Source: Candidatus Methylobacter oryzae | Lineage (GTDB): Bacteria; Pseudomonadota; Gammaproteobacteria; Methylococcales; Methylomonadaceae | Reading direction: 5' to 3' | Assembly (NCBI RefSeq): GCF_003994235.2 | Contig: NZ_RYFG02000009.1 | Location: 266 to 64,265 of the forward strand | Length of the DNA: 64,000 nucleotides | Made by a program: the position numbers and the translations under genes | The notes under the pieces: generated by a model | Told to the model about the DNA's origin: nothing | The model's database searches: none | Seen by the model: only the letters and a program-made list of their open reading frames with translations | Shown here: in pieces, positions 16,249 through 25,147 of the stretch | Layout: every line of letters begins with the position of its first letter | Position numbering within the stretch: the first letter of the stretch is position 1

Positions 16249-18768
16249 ATGAACCATACGATGAGAGTGCAGCTGACCGCCGTATTGTGCGCAAGCATAG
16301 GCAGCGCGGTAGCGGGCGAGCCCGCACAATCTTACGACATTCCGGCCCAGCCGCTGCACAGCGCATTGCAAAAGTTAGCGGACCGGGCCGGCGTGGCCAT
16401 ATTTTTTTCCGAAAACCAGGTCGCCGGAAAAAACAGCTCGGCACTGAAAGGCCAATACAGTCCGCGCGAAGCATTGCAAAAATTACTCGCAGGCAGCGGA
16501 CTGATTTATTCATCCGCGGCTGAAGATTCGTTTGCGATTAAAACCGCGGATGCAGGGAGCCAAGCATTGGCTTTGCCGCTGATGGAAGTCATAGGAAAAA
16601 AGCCGGCGTCAACCGGCTTGAGCACAACGGAAATTTCAGCTCAAGACACTAATGGACGCCAAGCACAAGTTCAGGATACCGCCAGATTACTGGAAGATGT
16701 TCCGGGAATGAGCATGCAAGCCGGCGGCGGTGTATCGTCGTTACCGATTATTCACGGTTTAAACGACGACCGGATAAAAATCGATATTAACGGCATGACC
16801 ATTGCTGCGGCTTGCGGCAACCACATGAATCCGCCGTTGTCGTACATCGACCGGACCAATGTCGGAAAAATCATCGTCATGCAAGGCGTCACCCCGGTCA
16901 GCATGGGCGGCGACAGCATTGGCGGCACGATTTCCGTGCAATCGCCGGAACCGGTATTCGCCGAACCGGGTAAAGATATTTTGCTTAACGGCAAAGCCTC
17001 GTCGTTTTACCGCAGCAATGGCGATGCCTTTGGCGGCTCTATTGCGGCGGGCATAGCGAACCAAAACGTGCGTTTGGATTACACCGGTTCGCATAGCGAA
17101 AGCAATAATTACCGTAGCGGCATCGGCCAAGCTGTCGAATCGACCGCATACGAAAGCCAAAATCACGCGTTCGCTTTGGCGTTCAAATTCGATAAGCATT
17201 TGCTGGAATTTAAAGGCGGGCAACAGCATATTCCTTTTCAAGGCTTTCCCACGGTACGCATGGATATGCTGAAGAACGACAGCATCTTCGGCAATATTCA
17301 CTACAAAGGGGATTACGACTGGGGTAATCTCGAAAGCACTTTGTATCTGGAAAATACCAACCATTTCATGGACATCGGCTACGACAAGCTGTTTCCGCAG
17401 CCGCCCGGCACCTCTCATGCGCTAATGCCGATGGATGTCAGGGGGCGCAACCTGGGCTATAAGGTGCAAGCGGAAATTCCTTACGGAAAACGGGATACAT
17501 TCAGGATCGGCAACGAATTCCATGCCAATGAATTGGATGAGTGGTGGGATCCGGTCAACGGCGGGCAAAAAAGCGTCAACGACTACGGCGGAATGTGGCC
17601 TTATGCGTTCGTTAATTTGAATAATGCCACGCGTGACCGATTGGGAACTTTCGCGGAATGGAATGCGGATTGGTCGCCCGAATTAAAATCCACATTGGGC
17701 GTGCGCTACGACCGCACCATGACCGGGGCCGGCGTGGTGAAGCCATACTTCAATCCCAACGTGTCGGCCGCCGACAGGGCTTTATGGTTCAACCAAAACG
17801 TGCGCGACGCCTGGACCAACCAGTTTGCGGAAGCCGCCCGCTTCAATAATCAAGATCGTTCGCGCGACTACGATACCTTTGATGTGACCGCTTTATTGCA
17901 ATTTACGCCCAATAATACCAGTCAATACGAATTCGGCTACGCCCGCAAGAATCGCGCGCCCGGTATTTATGAACTGTATCCCTGGAGCACCGGTTCAATG
18001 CAAATGAGCATGATAGGTTCGTTAGGGGACGGCAACGGCTATGTCGGCAATCCTAATTTGAAACCGGAGACCGCCCATAACATCAGCTTTACCGCGGCAT
18101 TTCACGATGCTGAACATAACGCTTGGGAAATCAAGGCGACTCCGTACTTTAGTTATGTTGAGAACTTTATCGATGCCGACCGCTGCGGCAGTTCCAATCC
18201 TGTCTGCGGTACCGCCGCGCCGTCAAGTTTTAGAACCCAGCCGGCAAACGGATTCTTGTTTCTTAATTATGCCAATCACGACGCCCGTCTCTGGGGTATG
18301 GATTTGAGCGCTAGAGCCGATTTGCTTGATCATTCGACTTTCGGGCAATTCGGCACGCATACCGCGATGAGCTATGTACGGGGCGAGCGCATGGATGGCG
18401 GCAACCTGTATCACATGATGCCTTTCAACGCCAAGTTGAGTTTGGATCACAAATTGAACGGCTGGACAAATGCGCTTGAAATGCAGTTTGTCGATGCCAA
18501 GACAGATGTGCAAAAACTGCGTAACGAATTGAAGACGCCTTCGTATGTGCTTTTGAACGCCAAAACCGGCTATCAATGGAAACACTTGAGCATCGATGTG
18601 GGCCTGGACAATATCCTGGACAAGCAATATTACCATCCGTTAGCCGGAGTCAATGCGGGCGATTATTATGCAATGAGCATTACTTTCCCCGATCCCGGCT
18701 ATACGAACAATCGTAACCTTCCTGGCATGGGACGTTCGGTATTTGTCGGCATGTCATTGACTTATTGA
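16249..18768 (+). CDS. TonB-dependent receptor, OprC-like copper site, with signalling domain
   Basis: The 839-residue outer-membrane receptor has a signal peptide (1-23), an STN signalling domain (about 27-96, YDIPAQPLHSALQKLADRAG), a TonB box region near 111, a plug domain and a 22-strand barrel ending in a C-terminal aromatic (SLTY). The plug contains C189-G-N-H-M193 followed by NPPLSYID, and an extracellular loop contains H372-F-M374. OprC of Pseudomonas binds copper through C143-x3-M147 and H323-x-M325; the same residues are spaced almost identically here, shifted by the added STN domain. Copper import controlled by the FecI/FecR pair upstream is the best reading. AGGAG lies 11 nt before the ATG. 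Confidence 0.9.
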   Translation: MNHTMRVQLTAVLCASIGSAVAGEPAQSYDIPAQPLHSALQKLADRAGVAIFFSENQVAGKNSSALKGQYSPREALQKLLAGSGLIYSSAAEDSFAIKTADAGSQALALPLMEVIGKKPASTGLSTTEISAQDTNGRQAQVQDTARLLEDVPGMSMQAGGGVSSLPIIHGLNDDRIKIDINGMTIAAACGNHMNPPLSYIDRTNVGKIIVMQGVTPVSMGGDSIGGTISVQSPEPVFAEPGKDILLNGKASSFYRSNGDAFGGSIAAGIANQNVRLDYTGSHSESNNYRSGIGQAVESTAYESQNHAFALAFKFDKHLLEFKGGQQHIPFQGFPTVRMDMLKNDSIFGNIHYKGDYDWGNLESTLYLENTNHFMDIGYDKLFPQPPGTSHALMPMDVRGRNLGYKVQAEIPYGKRDTFRIGNEFHANELDEWWDPVNGGQKSVNDYGGMWPYAFVNLNNATRDRLGTFAEWNADWSPELKSTLGVRYDRTMTGAGVVKPYFNPNVSAADRALWFNQNVRDAWTNQFAEAARFNNQDRSRDYDTFDVTALLQFTPNNTSQYEFGYARKNRAPGIYELYPWSTGSMQMSMIGSLGDGNGYVGNPNLKPETAHNISFTAAFHDAEHNAWEIKATPYFSYVENFIDADRCGSSNPVCGTAAPSSFRTQPANGFLFLNYANHDARLWGMDLSARADLLDHSTFGQFGTHTAMSYVRGERMDGGNLYHMMPFNAKLSLDHKLNGWTNALEMQFVDAKTDVQKLRNELKTPSYVLLNAKTGYQWKHLSIDVGLDNILDKQYYHPLAGVNAGDYYAMSITFPDPGYTNNRNLPGMGRSVFVGMSLTY

Positions 18769-18841
18769 TTAAGCAACCGGGATGGACATGCCTGATGAAA
18801 GGTGTGTCTGAGCGCAATCGAAGAGTTCTCAAGAAACGTTA

Positions 18842-18870
18842 GCGGAGCGGGAGGGCAAACCCCGCTCCGC
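18842..18870. terminator. Hairpin after the TonB receptor
   Basis: GCGGAGCGGG (18842-18851) and CCCGCTCCGC (18861-18870) form a perfect 10-bp GC-rich stem around a 9-nt loop between the receptor gene and the convergent hydrolase remnant. No T-run follows, so it may be an attenuating or REP-type hairpin instead of a classical terminator. Confidence 0.45.
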
Positions 18871-18988
18871 AGAGAAGGCGCATCAATATGGTTTGGAATT
18901 ACTGTAAACCGTGCCGCGAGCGTGGCGGCGATGCTCTTGCCGAAGATCCGGCTTTCTCCGGGCGAGAACAGCCGGAGTGCGTCGACGC

Positions 18989-19223
18989 TTACTGCCCGGA
19001 CAGATAGCGTAGAAACCAGTCGCGGGCGAGGTTTGCCGCTTGTGCCAATTTGCCGTGTTCTTCGAATAGGTGGGTCGCGCCGGCTGAACCGGCTGCTGCC
19101 GCTGCCGTGGGCGAATATCACCAGGCCTTTCGCGGGCTCGGGAATAGCCAGGGAGCCGGTAAGAGAGAAATCGTCAAACGCTATGTTGACGTCGTTCGCC
19201 ATCGGGGCGGCGGGATTAGTCAT
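18989..19223 (-). pseudogene. Dienelactone hydrolase-like gene with internal deletion
   Basis: The 5' part (19223 to about 19090) encodes the N-terminus of an alpha/beta hydrolase of the dienelactone hydrolase family, ending at GLVIFAHGSGSSRFS, the oxyanion-hole region. Directly after, in another frame, the sequence encodes a C-terminus of the same family: GATHLFEEHGKLAQAANLAR, then DWFLRYLSGQ and a stop at 18989-18991, with the catalytic His of GATHLF. About 130 central residues including the nucleophile are missing. The start overlaps the phosphoribosyltransferase gene by 8 nt, so the intact ancestor was its operon partner, an arrangement common in proteobacteria. Confidence 0.75.
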
Positions 19224-19905
19224 GGTTTTGTACCGCGCTTAAAGAATCGGGGGCATGCCTGGCCCAGGCATGTGCCAGAAAATAGCGGACTTCGTCGTCG
19301 CTGGTTTGCGGAAATTCCCGATACCAGTAACCGACAGCCGGAAAGGGGTTGGGCATTGCCAGACAGATCACTTCATCGGCTTCCTGCTTCAGCCGCTGTA
19401 CGGTATCGGCCGGGGAGACCGGTACCGCAACGGTGATAAACAGGGGCTTTCTTTGTCTCAGCGCGGAGACGGCGGCCAGCATGCTTGCACCGGTGGCCAA
19501 GCCGTCGTCTGTCAGGATGACATGGCGCTTTTCTATTACCGGAGGCGGCCGGTCTAGGCGATAAGCCCGTTCGCGCCGCTCCAGTTCTTGACGCTCTGCC
19601 GTAATGACATCCTCTATCGCTTCTTGGCTAATATCGAGAGCTTCTATGATATTGGCATTCATCACGCAGACGCCGCCGCTGGCGATTGCGCCCATCGCCA
19701 ATTCCTCATGCCCCGGCGTCCCCAGTTTGCGCACTAACATGATGTCCAGCGGCGCGTCGATGATCCGGGCTACCTCGAATCCAACCGGAACGCCGCCGCG
19801 AGGCAGCGCAAGAACGATAACGTCGGTGCGGTTTTGATATTCGCTAGCCAGTGTCCGGCCCAGTAAGTTCCCAGCCTGGCTGCGGTCTTTAAAGGGTAGT
19901 TTCAA
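19216..19905 (-). CDS. Phosphoribosyltransferase-family protein
   Basis: The 229-residue protein has the type I PRTase core: VIVLALPRGGVPVGFEVA, LDIMLVRKLGTPGHEELAMGAIA, and the PRPP loop VILTDDGLATGASMLAA. This subfamily has no known substrate and often lies beside, or is fused to, a dienelactone hydrolase; here that partner is decayed. The start at 19905 gives KLPFKDRSQAGNLLG, the usual N-terminus. Confidence 0.9.
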   Translation of the reverse strand: MKLPFKDRSQAGNLLGRTLASEYQNRTDVIVLALPRGGVPVGFEVARIIDAPLDIMLVRKLGTPGHEELAMGAIASGGVCVMNANIIEALDISQEAIEDVITAERQELERRERAYRLDRPPPVIEKRHVILTDDGLATGASMLAAVSALRQRKPLFITVAVPVSPADTVQRLKQEADEVICLAMPNPFPAVGYWYREFPQTSDDEVRYFLAHAWARHAPDSLSAVQNHD

Positions 19906-20749
19906 GACGTTTTTCCTCGCACCGTTTTTTATCAGTTTAATGAAGCATAGGGCGATTTATTTGGAATATAAATATCGGCAAATACTTATGGCATAGGGTT
20001 AAAGTATTTGCCGAGCGTAAAATTGAGGACGCTTGGGTAAGAGCCGTCCACGAAAAGCACAAAAAAAAGAGGACTCAGGATGACGTAACCCGCAGGGCGC
20101 ATCCAGCACTTTTCCAGTTTGTTCGGAACGTTGCCGGTTAGACCTTACAGGTTTTTACCGGGGCCGCTCCCGGCAGTTCCAGCACCATGGATAGCAGTTT
20201 CGGCCGCCATCCATGGCAGTCGGTCGCACCGGTTCCCTACCGATTGCGACACTTCCGCCGTCCATGGCAGTCGTAAAACATGGATGTTTATGGATGTCCG
20301 GGCTTAACGGCAGCCTGAGCATGGAAACGATGGGTTTTAACAATTTTCGTGTTTTTCGTGCCTTTCGTGGACGATGCTTTTTTCTCTGTTCGCGTAACAC
20401 CGGTATTCCGCTACTTGAAGCTGTTCAGGCCTTTATGTGCGATGCCGGACAGACCCGCTATGTTTATTCGCCTATGATTAACTATACAACTTGTTAAGCC
20501 GCATGCATTACGTAACAAAGATCATTATTCACTTCCATCAAACTCAAGAGGAATCGTTTCCTTAACTGAAGCCAAGCCGGCTGCCGAACAATCGCATGTC
20601 TGTATTCCGGATCGGCTTTTGGACACGGCGGCCTCCGCTTTCCAATCCTGACTATGGCGATTAACTGAAGACATAAAGTCCGCGTTGTTTCTAGTGAGCG
20701 CATCATCGGCTTTTAATAGAAATTCAATCCATATCCGAGGAGATTAGCA
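19906..20749. other. Intergenic region with short repeats, no gene seen
   Basis: The 844 bp hold several repeats but no convincing gene. CCATGGAT/ATCCATGG (20185-20192, 20209-20216) is an inverted repeat, and TCCATGGCAGTCG occurs at about 20210 and again at about 20263. CGTCCACGAAAAGCAC (about 20046) pairs imperfectly with GTGCCTTTCGTGGACG (about 20358), a class of repeat common in these genomes. TGTGCGATGCCGGACAGACC (20436-20455) recurs exactly at 33217-33236. The downstream end should contain the promoter of the ferritin-like pair. Confidence 0.5.
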
Positions 20750-21940
20750 ATGGCACTTAATATTTTTGAACATCGGGGACTCCCGATCGATAAACAGCAT
20801 TTGACCTGGCGGGATATGGTCCAGGTTCCTATCAGCAAACTGGACGACGATGCTTTCACCCGGGTCATGATCATCTTGATGAACGGCATCGAGCTGGAAT
20901 CGATCCAGTTTTCCAGGGCTTGCGCGCGGATGAATAAGAATCTTCAATTGCCTTTGGCTCAGCTTCGGCGCATCGATCAAAACCAGGCGACGTTGATTAA
21001 CTGGATGCTCGGCGCCGATCACTCGCCGCTTGAAACCACTATCGCCTACGAGCAGGTTGCCATCGAAGTGACTGCGGCTGTCGCGCAAACCGAGCCGAAC
21101 CCTTATCTTGCGCAAATTTACCGTTTTGGACTGCTGGAAGACTTCGATCATATGTACCGCTATTCGGCATTGCTGGATAGGCTCGAAGGCAAGGATTCGA
21201 ATAATATCCTGCAAAGCTACACCGACGTGCTGCCGGGCCGTCCGACGATTTACGAGCACCGCGCGCCGGAAGACGATTTACGGGAATGCTACGACCGCCA
21301 CAAAGCCCATGCGCTGACCAAAATGCATGCGCTGACGATTACTTCGGCAGAGCAGCAGACCTGGAATTATTATATGAATATCGGCCCGCTGTTTAGCGAC
21401 CCGCTGGCCCGGCAACTGTATGCGGAAATTGCGCATATCGAAGAACAGCACGTGACGCAGTATCAATGCATTATGGATCACGGCGAAACGTGGCTTGAGA
21501 AATGGCTGTTGCACAAAGCCAACGAGGTTTACAACTATTACGGCTGTGCCCAACAGGAAAAGAATTCCAAGGTGAAAGCGATCTGGGAACGCTTTTTGGA
21601 ATACGAGTTGGGCCAGTTCCACTTTGTCCGCGATATTTTCGAACGTACCGAAAACCGCGATGCGCAAAGCGTTGTGCCGGCCGTTTTGCCGGAACCGATT
21701 GCTTTCGAGAGCCAGCGGAATTTTGTTCGCGAGGTTTTGCGCAATGAGGTCAATTTGCGCGCGAAGGGCACGGCTTTTGTCGATATGTCCGAAGAAAGCG
21801 TCGCTTCGAAAACTTACCGTCAACGCATCAATGCCGACGGCGTGCCGTCGGAAATCGTTGCGCTTAATTATATCTGGATGCCGGGAGGCGAGGTTAACAA
21901 GCTCAGCCATCCGATGAATGTCAGTCAACTTCAACACTGA
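20750..21940 (+). CDS. Ferritin-like domain protein of unknown function
   Basis: The 396-residue protein is helical with the spacing of a ferritin-like diiron bundle: Glu in NGIELESIQFSRAC, EQVAIEVTAAVAQ, then EIAHIEEQHVTQYQ with an E-x-x-H set and EYELGQFHFVRDIF. The C-terminal third (VNLRAKGTAFVDMSEES) is not recognised. No signal peptide is seen. It is translated from AGGAG 10 nt upstream and is followed 10 bp later by a second ferritin-like gene, so the pair is an operon. A role in iron or oxidative stress is suggested only by the fold. Confidence 0.75.
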   Translation: MALNIFEHRGLPIDKQHLTWRDMVQVPISKLDDDAFTRVMIILMNGIELESIQFSRACARMNKNLQLPLAQLRRIDQNQATLINWMLGADHSPLETTIAYEQVAIEVTAAVAQTEPNPYLAQIYRFGLLEDFDHMYRYSALLDRLEGKDSNNILQSYTDVLPGRPTIYEHRAPEDDLRECYDRHKAHALTKMHALTITSAEQQTWNYYMNIGPLFSDPLARQLYAEIAHIEEQHVTQYQCIMDHGETWLEKWLLHKANEVYNYYGCAQQEKNSKVKAIWERFLEYELGQFHFVRDIFERTENRDAQSVVPAVLPEPIAFESQRNFVREVLRNEVNLRAKGTAFVDMSEESVASKTYRQRINADGVPSEIVALNYIWMPGGEVNKLSHPMNVSQLQH

Positions 21941-21950
21941 GGAAAAGGTT

Positions 21951-22679
21951 ATGAAAGACGCTGCTGAATTTGGATTAAACAAAACACCGGCGCAACTTCA
22001 TCCGGTCATGACCCAGGCAATGCTTGAAGGCTGCGAGGAATTTCCTCCTCATGCCGAAGATATGGCATGCGATGCGTTTACCCTGCGCAAAAGTTATATT
22101 CAACATTCGGAACAGTTGGGCGCAGTGCCTCTGCCAAGTACGCTTCGCGGAGCCGTTAGTACAGGCGTGCTGGCTATTCAGGGCAATAGTCCGTCGGTAT
22201 TGATCGATAAGCTGGGCGAGAGGATGGCTTTTGAGCGTAGCGGTATCCGGCTTTACGATGCGTTGATTACAAAATGCAAATCCGCCCAGCCGGTTTTAGA
22301 CATCGAAACGTTGGAGCAATTCCGCAACGATGAAGCCGAGCATTTTTCGTTGGTCAGGGATTGTATCGCTTCGATGGGCGGAGACCCGACCGCGCAGACG
22401 CCTTGCGCCGATTCGGCCGGTATGGCGGCTATGGGCTTAATGCAGGTCCTGAACGATCCCCGCAGCTCCATTCCGCAGTGCGTGGAGGCCATTTTAATGG
22501 CGGAGTTGGCGGATTTTGCGGCTTGGGAGCTGCTGATCGAACTTGCCGACGAATCGGGCCTTAGCGATTATATCGACAAGTTCCAGCAGGCCAGGATGAC
22601 TGAAAATCATCACATGCATGTGATGAAGAAATGGCTTGAACAGATGACTTTAAATAATCAGGTGGAAGCGCTTGGTTAA
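21951..22679 (+). CDS. Second ferritin-like diiron protein
   Basis: The 242-residue protein shows the classical four-helix ligand order Glu, ExxH, Glu, ExxH: FERSGIRLYDAL, NDEAEHFSLVRD, EAILMAELADFAAWELL and RMTENHHMHVMKKW. This supports a carboxylate-bridged diiron site. The N-terminal 50 residues are unlike ferritin. The ATG at 21951 is preceded by GAGGAAAAGG; it starts 10 bp after the first ferritin-like gene. Substrate or partner is unknown. Confidence 0.8.
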   Translation: MKDAAEFGLNKTPAQLHPVMTQAMLEGCEEFPPHAEDMACDAFTLRKSYIQHSEQLGAVPLPSTLRGAVSTGVLAIQGNSPSVLIDKLGERMAFERSGIRLYDALITKCKSAQPVLDIETLEQFRNDEAEHFSLVRDCIASMGGDPTAQTPCADSAGMAAMGLMQVLNDPRSSIPQCVEAILMAELADFAAWELLIELADESGLSDYIDKFQQARMTENHHMHVMKKWLEQMTLNNQVEALG

Positions 22680-23480
22680 AGTTTGCTAATCGATAAACGA
22701 GACCGGTTTAGTCAAAAGAGCAGGGCAGGCGGAATACGATTTGTAAGAGAATTTTTTTATGTATCTGAATGTCATCGCGCGATTTTACTGAGCTAAAGTT
22801 GCGCGACGACAGCTTTTTAGTATTGGGTTTCCGTTAGCTTTATCTGTGCTATTAATTCGCTTGCTTCGATAAGAAAAAGCATCGGGGCTTTCTTTATAGT
22901 TCGTCAGTTTATTTTGAAAAATACATCATAAAAGTTATGCGTCCGTTCACGACAATTCTTCCGTAACACATTCTGCCATTCCGATTCTTTCGGGTACGCT
23001 CCGCTGGATCGAAAGTTTCACAAATTCTTGAACATATCCTTTAATTACTTAATATAAATTTAATATATGATTGATTTTAAATTATTAATGATTTTTGTTC
23101 TATTGAAATTTAAGGCGAGTTTAGGGATACTGTAATTGTGATGATTAATTAAGTTTAGAGAGATAAGTTAGTTTGCATTTTAGTTGTAAAGCAACTTATC
23201 GATCTTTAGGGTATTAATGAATAATGGACAAACTTAATGTGAATCACATGGCTCACCCTAAAATCAGTTGGAATTATTGATAGTTAGTAGAATTACTTAT
23301 GGTATTCGTACCAATAGTAATTGAATTAAAAATGAAGGATAATAACTGCTAATCTAATATATAAGATAGTTGTTGCATTATTAACTGTTGTCCATCTGGA
23401 TTTTCTTTAATTATATTTTACTTTTGTCTAGTTAGCTAAAAGGGTGCAACTTTTTATTTAAATAACAAGAGGAATATATT
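22680..23480. other. Long AT-rich intergenic region
   Basis: The 801 bp are visibly AT-rich, especially 23040-23480, and contain no convincing gene. The region precedes the first small secreted protein of the Fap-like cluster and probably carries its promoter and regulatory sites. I see no exact consensus. Confidence 0.5.
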
Positions 23481-23867
23481 ATGACTAAGAAAATGACTTA
23501 TTTATTCATACCCGCCGTCATGACCTTCTCAGCCGCTATGGCTCAGCCAGTACCGTCAAATCAGGTATTGCTTTCATCTGAACAAATGGATCAAGTAACC
23601 GCTGGATATGCTTCATCTTTAGTTGCCAATGCGACTGCCAGTGGAGCTAATTTAGCTGTAACGAATACTTCTACCTTCACCCAAAGTACCTCTACTCTTC
23701 AAGTGGCAGGTGGCGGAGCTGTTGCCGTAGCAAATGGGCCAAATGCTACAACTAGCGCAACTCTTACACATACAACAAGTCAACCTTCAAAAGATGTTAG
23801 CGTAAGGTACGCCAGTCCTACTCTAAGTTTTCAAGTGGGCTTGAATGCTACTGTTAGTCCTCATTAA
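23481..23867 (+). CDS. Small secreted protein with AG-type leader, substrate candidate 1
   Basis: The 128-residue precursor has a Sec signal peptide (1-21, ending AAMA) followed by LLSSEQMDQVTAG (30-42), a motif like the double-glycine leaders of bacteriocins. The 86-residue mature part is rich in Ala, Ser, Thr, Val and Asn, has no Cys or Trp, and alternates polar and hydrophobic residues, as expected for beta-rich or amyloid-forming chains. AAGAGGAA lies before the ATG. Three further proteins with the same motif and a C39 peptidase are within 4 kb, so I infer that the peptidase cuts after Ala-Gly. The function is unproven. Confidence 0.75.
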   Translation: MTKKMTYLFIPAVMTFSAAMAQPVPSNQVLLSSEQMDQVTAGYASSLVANATASGANLAVTNTSTFTQSTSTLQVAGGGAVAVANGPNATTSATLTHTTSQPSKDVSVRYASPTLSFQVGLNATVSPH

Positions 23868-24174
23868 GCAACCGAGCTAATTAAACGATACCTTGTCTCT
23901 CTTCCCCTGATTCAAAAGAAAAAATGGATATTTATAACCACGGCTACCTATATAAATCAGGCAAGCTACCCGCTATAGACTCACCCATAGTGATTTAAAT
24001 GCGCATGACGCACGTATCGGGAAGTTTTGGCTATGAATATTGGCATGGGGTTATTGCTCGACGGATAAGATAGGTGTCAATAAGGATTAGTTAGTAGGAT
24101 TTATAGATTCTTATAATGGTCCTAAAGGTAATGATATCTGAAGGTTTTTTTGAAACTAAACTTGGAGTTTCATT
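23868..24174. other. Intergenic region in the small-protein cluster
   Basis: The 307 bp contain no gene. The last 70 bp (TTTATAGATT, ATGGTCC, then TCTGAAGGTTTTTT) are conserved upstream of the next paralogue as well (24487-24550), which marks a shared leader or promoter. Confidence 0.5.
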
Positions 24175-24465
24175 ATGAAAAAATTAATTGCTGTTATCGC
24201 GCTGGCATCAGGCATGGGCGCGGCTTATGCAGATCAACCCGTGGCATTGACCGATGCTCAAATGGATAACGTAAGTGCGGGAAGCGTGCTCGCTTCGCAC
24301 GTTCAAACGGGAGGTCAAGCATCTGCTCTTTTCGGCCGAGTCCAAGTAGTTTCTAATGCAACTACATCAACAACTCCCGTTAGTATTTCAACTAGTGGTT
24401 CAACGCTTAGTATTGCAACTGGTGTTTTGGTTTCTTCATCGTCTAATACAACCGCTAAGTACTAG
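24175..24465 (+). CDS. Small secreted protein with AG-type leader, substrate candidate 2
   Basis: The 96-residue precursor has a Sec signal (1-19, ending AAYA), the motif VALTDAQMDNVSAG (24-36) and a 60-residue mature part rich in Ser, Thr, Val and Ala without Cys or Trp. Its first 36 residues are identical to those of the next gene, while the mature parts show no similarity. The start follows TTGGAG. It is the left member of a tandem duplication. Confidence 0.75.
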   Translation: MKKLIAVIALASGMGAAYADQPVALTDAQMDNVSAGSVLASHVQTGGQASALFGRVQVVSNATTSTTPVSISTSGSTLSIATGVLVSSSSNTTAKY

Positions 24466-24573
24466 GTCAAGAATTTAGCTAATGGGTTTTATAGATTTCT
24501 ATAAAGCTCGGGCTAATGGTCCCTGAAGACGATAACGTCTGAAGGTTTTTTGAAAATAAGTAGGAGATCTATT

Positions 24574-24897
24574 ATGAAAAAATTAATTGCTGTTATCGCA
24601 CTGGCATCTGGTATGGGCGCTGCTTATGCAGATCAACCTGTGGCATTGACCGATGCCCAAATGGACAACGTAAGTGCAGGCGCCTTAGTGCAAGTTTCAG
24701 AGGCTGCCGGAACTGGCAACGCTTTCGCTGTTTTAGGACATACTAACGTATACGCTAGTGCAAATACAGGTTCAAGTACATCGTTTTGGGGAAACAGAAC
24801 ATATGCTAGTACACATGTAAACTCTAGTGCACAAGGCTTTCTTGTAGATTCTACCGCTACAGTACAGGCAGGTTCTGCAATACTGAAAACATACTAA
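24574..24897 (+). CDS. Small secreted protein with AG-type leader, substrate candidate 3
   Basis: The 107-residue precursor shares all 36 leader residues with candidate 2; the nine differing codons in that stretch are synonymous. The 71-residue mature part (rich in Ala, Ser, Thr, Asn, Val, one Trp) is unrelated to candidate 2. The ATG at 24574 is preceded by AGGAG; an in-frame ATG at 24550 would spoil the signal peptide. A strong terminator follows at 24980. Confidence 0.75.
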   Translation: MKKLIAVIALASGMGAAYADQPVALTDAQMDNVSAGALVQVSEAAGTGNAFAVLGHTNVYASANTGSSTSFWGNRTYASTHVNSSAQGFLVDSTATVQAGSAILKTY

Positions 24898-24979
24898 ATT
24901 ACCAAAGAAAAAGCAGGAAATGCCCCTTTCGTGAAAGAGTAGGGGGCAAGTCCCGCTAGTAGAGCATGACTGTGAAGAG

Positions 24980-25018
24980 ACGCTCTGCGCAGAATAATAG
25001 CGTAGAGCGTTTTCTTTT
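24980..25018 (+). terminator. Rho-independent terminator after candidate 3
   Basis: ACGCTCTGCGC (24980-24990) pairs with GCGTAGAGCGT (25000-25010) over 11 bp with one G-U wobble and a 9-nt loop, followed by TTTCTTTT (25011-25018). It should end the transcript of the small-protein genes before the C39/barrel operon, so the two groups are probably expressed separately. Confidence 0.85.
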
Positions 25019-25052
25019 GCCAAGATTTTTTAAGATATTAAAAATTAAAGTT

Positions 25053-25110
25053 GAAGCTGAGTTGAGCGGCTTGTCTGCTCAAACCCTACTTATGCCCTTT
25101 GGGTGTAATA
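25053..25110 (+). repeat. 54-bp palindromic repeat, one unit
   Basis: One unit of the family, with TTGAGCGGCTTGTCTGCTCAA and TTATGCCCTTTGGGTGTAA stems, lies between the terminator and the C39 peptidase gene. Confidence 0.85.
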
Positions 25111-25147
25111 ACCGGTTAAGAAACGGAATAGTTTAAGCGGAGATAAA

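Noticed and set aside
20494-20706. Leftward 70-residue frame before the ferritin-like pair
   Set aside because: No ribosome binding site or family is visible, and composition is that of the repeat-rich spacer.
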